Source of the DNA: Actinokineospora xionganensis
GTDB lineage: Bacteria; Actinomycetota; Actinomycetes; Mycobacteriales; Pseudonocardiaceae
Length of the DNA: 64,000 nucleotides
Assembly (NCBI RefSeq): GCF_014323725.1
Contig: NZ_JABVED010000008.1
Coordinates: 186,001 to 250,000, forward strand
Direction of reading: 5' to 3'
Position numbers and translations under genes: made by a program. Positions 61,401 through 64,000 of the stretch are shown here, piece by piece. The notes beneath the pieces were generated by a model. It was not told the origin of the DNA and did not search any database. It was given only the letters and a program-made list of their open reading frames with translations. Every line of letters begins with the position of its first letter. Position 1 is the first letter of the stretch.

Positions 61401-64000
61401 GTTCTCCTTCACCGACGACCTGGGCACCGGCCGGTCGCTGGTCGGCGCCGAGGGGGCGGCGACGGCGAACCTCGCGCTCACCGGCTCCACCAAGATCGGC
61501 TTCGTGCTGCCGCTGGCCGCGGGCGCGGGCCCGGCCGACGCCGCGGCGCTGTCCGTGCTGCCGGACTCCACTGTGGACCTCACCGCGGACGGCGGGATCT
61601 CCGGCGTGGTCAAGTCCTCGGTCGGCCCGCTGTCCATCGCGCTCGGCAACCCCGCCGGGCCGGAGAAGGCGGTGGCCAAGGCGCACTACAACGCCCACCT
61701 CGGCTACGGACCCGGTGGCACCACGCCGGTCCCGCTGTCGGACTTCGTGAAGAACGTGTCGCTGACGCTCAACGGCGACAACAAGCCGGTCACCTGCGCG
61801 GGCGACCCGGCCGCGGGCACCGACCTCGCGCTGTGCGCGGTCATGCCGGTCTACGTCAGCTCCAACAACGTCAACTGGACCAAGCTGTCCGACCCGGGCG
61901 ACTCGTTCATCGTGCGCCTGCCGCGCACCGGAAACCTGGCCGACGCGTTCTCGTTGAGCCCCGACCTGCCGGGCGGGGTCAAGCGCTTCGAGATGCCCGC
62001 GAACATCGGGGACAAGATCCTCAAGGCGCTGCTGGACTTCTCCCAGTTCGGCGACGGCATGGAGAAGTACCTGGCGATGATCGAGGCGGCGCTGCGGCTG
62101 GCCGCGTTCGACGGCAAGCTGCCGCTGGTCGGCGACGACATGCAGCAGGGAGCCGACGAGTTCGGCAAGCTGCGCGCCAAGATCCAGGAGGCGATGAAGC
62201 ACATTCCGGGTGGCGGCCGGGTCGGCAGCACCAACGAACTGGCCGACTGGGTCAACAACCACCTCAAGCCCGCGGTGGGCGACACGCTCACGGTCGGCTT
62301 CAGATGTGAGGCGACCCTGCAGCCCGCGACCTCGCCGACCGCGTCGGCGCAGGGCACCAAGGGCACGACCAAGTACCGCTACGGCGTCGTGGCCACCGCG
62401 CAGGGCCAGGACGCCCCGCCCGCCGTGGTCGAGGTGCTCGACGGCAACGCCACCATCAGCGCCACGGACTTCAACCGGATCAGCTGGACGAAGTCGCAGT
62501 ACGCCACCGGGTACAAGATCATCCGACTGGCCGACTTCAACGACCCAGCCAGTTGGAAGGTCGTCGCCGAACCGGGCAAGGACGCGACCAGCCACGACGA
62601 CAAGGTCGTCACCCCGGTGGGGGCGACCTACGTGCCCGCCACGACCAACCCGAAGCTGGCCGACTGCCCGGACGGCGCCGCGCTGCAGGACATCACCGGC
62701 GCCACCTTCACCTTCGACGTCTGCGCTGGCAAGATCACCGAAGGCGACCCGTGCACGAAGGAGGCGCTGGGCCTGACCCGGCCGCTGGACATCGGCATCC
62801 CGGGCCTGTCCCTGCGCGAGGCCGCAGACCCGGACAAGCGCAAGGGGGTCAGCGCGAGCCTGGCCTACCGGCTGCACGTCAAGGTCGGTGTGGACAAGAG
62901 CAGCGGCTTCTTCGTCGCCACCCAGGACGCGAAACTGCCCGAACTCGGCGTGAAGCTCGGCTTCACCCTGCCCGAGGCGATGAAGGCGCAGCTGGCCTTC
63001 CTGGAAGTCGACCTCAAGCAGCACCCCGGCGGCGCGACGGACCTGTTCGCGGGGACGTTCTTCGTCGACCTGCACAAGAAGGGCGGCCCGTCCTGCGTCA
63101 AGGGCTGCGCGGCGACCACCGACGACCGGATCTCGCTGGCCGACCTCGCCGACCTCGACGCGGTCACCGACGTCTCGCTCGCGGCCAAGGTCGGCATCGA
63201 CTGGGACTTCAAGGTCAGCGCCGACTCCGCCCTGCCCGGCATCTCCGGCTGGTTCCACTTGGACTGGGAATGGAAGCTGGGCGCGAAACCGGGCGAGGGC
63301 ACCCCGAACATCGCGTTCAACGACATCACGCTGAACGCGGGCGACTTCCTCGGCTCGGTCCTCAAGCCGATCGCGGAGAAGATCGCCCTGTTCACCAAGC
63401 CGATCCAGCCGGTGATCGACCAGCTCTACGCCCCGATCCCGGTGCTGTCGGACCTCTCACGGGCGGTCGGCGGCGGTGACGTCAACCTGGTCACCATCGC
63501 CAAGTCCTACAGCACGATCGCGGGCGGACCCGACCTGGAGTTCGTCGACCGGATCCTGCAGACGATCCAGCTGGTGAACAAGCTCGCCCAGAGCGGCGGG
63601 GACGTCGTGATCGGCGACTTCACCGTCAACGGTGACGCGGCCAAGACGACGGTGAACTCGCCGGACAACGCCGCGTCGCTCATCAGCGGCAGCACACCCG
63701 AACCCGGCGACCTGGCAAGCCGGATCGACCAGGCGGGCAGCGGCGAGGACGTGCTCGGCGCGGACAAGGCGGGCGGCAAGGCGGGCTTCAGCTTCCCGGT
63801 CCTCAGCGACCCCACGAAGCTGTTCGGCCTGATCATGGGCCAGGACGTGGATCTGATCAAGTTCGACTCCGGCCCGCTGCGCCTGGCGTTCTCCTACAGC
63901 CAGTCCTTCGGCCCGGTCTACGCCCCGCCGCCGGTGCTGGTGAACATCTCCGGCAGCGCGTCCGTGGAGGCGCGGTTCCGCGCGGGCTTCGACACCTACG
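58498..64000 (+). CDS. Very large secreted multidomain surface protein, C-terminus beyond window
   Basis: The frame is open from ATG 58498 to the right edge, 1,834 residues without a stop. A signal peptide with an Arg-rich start ends at about residue 40 (PPVAVAQE). The rest is beta-rich and soluble. A fibronectin-III-like module lies near residues 1282-1385 (YRYGVVATAQGQDAP, YATGYKIIRL). The short motif LP[VL]VG recurs near residues 71, 807 and 1206, and IPVLSDLS occurs near 1646. Two related segments ending in TPAPGATYKITSP and TPPAKGTTYTFRSP occur about 370 residues apart. The composition is low in cysteine and rich in Asp, Gly and Lys, like giant calcium-binding surface proteins. Its function is unknown. 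Confidence 0.85.
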   Translation, partial: MLVSTKTRRSTGRRATAVLTSVALALFGLFATPPVAVAQEAHVTKILSGISAFADFSKALKTVGKFGEALPVVGVSPGAALGLDDLIAETVHKPLKDKQTFADLAGTYPLAGGRPGTLTIQTSDVAGIKRVDATVQMTTVADKQPISVAGASPEITVTTSGAIDVTFTLNATLRFAYDAPRDWFYLVKDGASPKFTVGATGAFDPAEVPTAGFGILGVDLNKAASHVTVEANMTVSADDPDGDGRLALSPPTVGTGTAELASPGAAAGLFHIGLAAPAGKVDAALAFTAQPLAGTAVGGISGTVNVQWPDIATGSPTVSVTGPDLAQLTRFTTLSPRDLVEGLSHLASSIEAIQRAQWGDPTKPIGNVNLPFMRGTLADAVKASGVLARFVDANVFKPEEDKAKAGLPKFTSVQNMFKLLNVGPITVTGVAFHDTTKKLEFTLTMKQDAPNDPAQLNDQAALTSGQGTNVTYEANKLKHLNKGKDWAVDFFKGRIVSAGTSQGVVKSNTVDEITLEEAWIGGTPAPGATYKITSPDPMIGQVSFGDLFSSKGLRDANALTAKATVKPSYEAKATLVLDLRDPIKGDACKPLDPDAAAGGCPFADKNPDGTTTLVSSLPRTPDRFLLRTGGDLLKADAPVDTAIDVNGSVGYLKVHLSGELKLSKKDGSANMLTVGLKKVGDADGDLPLSQVFPKLVDDLTTPAKEPENLLTIAVGGKASATVALDVPGITDFFGGPVSVGVTMPDVTDPTNVQFTGLDALDKAKAFDFDPNNPRAMFGQIIKALQVLNSSLKVVDGDGAVKSALTTPLPVVGKSLSELLGSAETGGGPTVSYSNETFNGTTLGVITDTSREGSTAFTRDLEGRAVLVGTQPMIVALADTGNKRLLLSQPWATPPAKGTTYTFRSPLEDAVDKLTAAPPDYLQDLVGVLNKALPEGSGISFAYKVVGTTPSIVLNVDMKRKVATSQPVRFSFTDDLGTGRSLVGAEGAATANLALTGSTKIGFVLPLAAGAGPADAAALSVLPDSTVDLTADGGISGVVKSSVGPLSIALGNPAGPEKAVAKAHYNAHLGYGPGGTTPVPLSDFVKNVSLTLNGDNKPVTCAGDPAAGTDLALCAVMPVYVSSNNVNWTKLSDPGDSFIVRLPRTGNLADAFSLSPDLPGGVKRFEMPANIGDKILKALLDFSQFGDGMEKYLAMIEAALRLAAFDGKLPLVGDDMQQGADEFGKLRAKIQEAMKHIPGGGRVGSTNELADWVNNHLKPAVGDTLTVGFRCEATLQPATSPTASAQGTKGTTKYRYGVVATAQGQDAPPAVVEVLDGNATISATDFNRISWTKSQYATGYKIIRLADFNDPASWKVVAEPGKDATSHDDKVVTPVGATYVPATTNPKLADCPDGAALQDITGATFTFDVCAGKITEGDPCTKEALGLTRPLDIGIPGLSLREAADPDKRKGVSASLAYRLHVKVGVDKSSGFFVATQDAKLPELGVKLGFTLPEAMKAQLAFLEVDLKQHPGGATDLFAGTFFVDLHKKGGPSCVKGCAATTDDRISLADLADLDAVTDVSLAAKVGIDWDFKVSADSALPGISGWFHLDWEWKLGAKPGEGTPNIAFNDITLNAGDFLGSVLKPIAEKIALFTKPIQPVIDQLYAPIPVLSDLSRAVGGGDVNLVTIAKSYSTIAGGPDLEFVDRILQTIQLVNKLAQSGGDVVIGDFTVNGDAAKTTVNSPDNAASLISGSTPEPGDLASRIDQAGSGEDVLGADKAGGKAGFSFPVLSDPTKLFGLIMGQDVDLIKFDSGPLRLAFSYSQSFGPVYAPPPVLVNISGSASVEARFRAGFDTY

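Noticed and set aside
58285-63258. A 1,657-codon open frame on the minus strand opposite the giant protein
   Set aside because: It is a shadow of the strongly biased plus-strand frame. Its translation is Val/Arg/Gly/Asp-rich low-complexity sequence with no motifs, while the plus frame has a signal peptide and domain-like sequence.

Overview
The window looks like the chromosome of a high-GC actinomycete, most probably from the Pseudonocardiales (Saccharothrix/Actinokineospora/Lentzea-like). The reasons are strong G/C at third codon positions, frequent GTG starts, four-base ATGA/GTGA overlaps inside operons, a complete GlgE maltosyltransferase operon, an F420-type nitroreductase, small type VII secretion-associated proteins, a mycobacterial-type adenylate cyclase and several lineage-typical small proteins (DUF6098-like, DUF6292-like and RGCVC-motif proteins). 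The genus is inferred from gene content, not established.

Layout. 1-1061: a universal stress protein cut by the left edge and a 51-residue four-cysteine peptide. 1295-8571: the overlapping operon glgE-treS-mak-glgB for trehalose, maltose-1-phosphate and alpha-glucan metabolism. 8690-12966: a deazaflavin-type reductase, a frameshifted alpha/beta-hydrolase pseudogene, a 100-bp palindrome and a large secreted Asp-box propeller protein. 13155-17246: a complete carbohydrate ABC importer operon. 17288-20570: a membrane protein, an orphan solute-binding lipoprotein and a GmrSD-like (DUF262/DUF1524-type) nuclease. 20577-25191: an acyl-CoA synthetase, a secreted lipase with a divergent TetR regulator, a spermidine-synthase-like protein and a second large palindrome. 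25202-26798: a YbaB-like/type VII-target cassette. 26904-44182: two paralogous STAND-ATPase/LuxR regulators in opposite orientation. They enclose an ion-homeostasis block (Na+/H+ antiporter, CBS protein, ArsB/NhaD transporter, KtrB-like and KtrA-like proteins), a set of microproteins, small membrane proteins, an SDR, an epimerase and a Ppx/GppA enzyme. 44298-49946: a second lipase/TetR pair, then a patatin-SDR-FMO operon divergent from its own TetR. 50025-58328: an M43-type protease, an adenylate cyclase, a VOC protein, a TetR next to an acyl-CoA dehydrogenase/crotonase pair, and an MFS transporter. 58498-64000: the first 1,834 residues of a very large secreted protein that runs off the right edge.

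How the genes work together. The first 8.6 kb is a self-contained trehalose-to-glucan route: TreS makes maltose from trehalose, Mak phosphorylates it, GlgE polymerises maltose-1-phosphate and GlgB branches the product. The ABC importer could supply sugars to it, but its substrate cannot be read from sequence. The second half is rich in lipid enzymes, each beside a TetR gene, and clear palindromic operators lie in two of the divergent promoters. The central block handles Na+ and K+. No tRNA, rRNA, CRISPR array, IS element or prophage was recognised.
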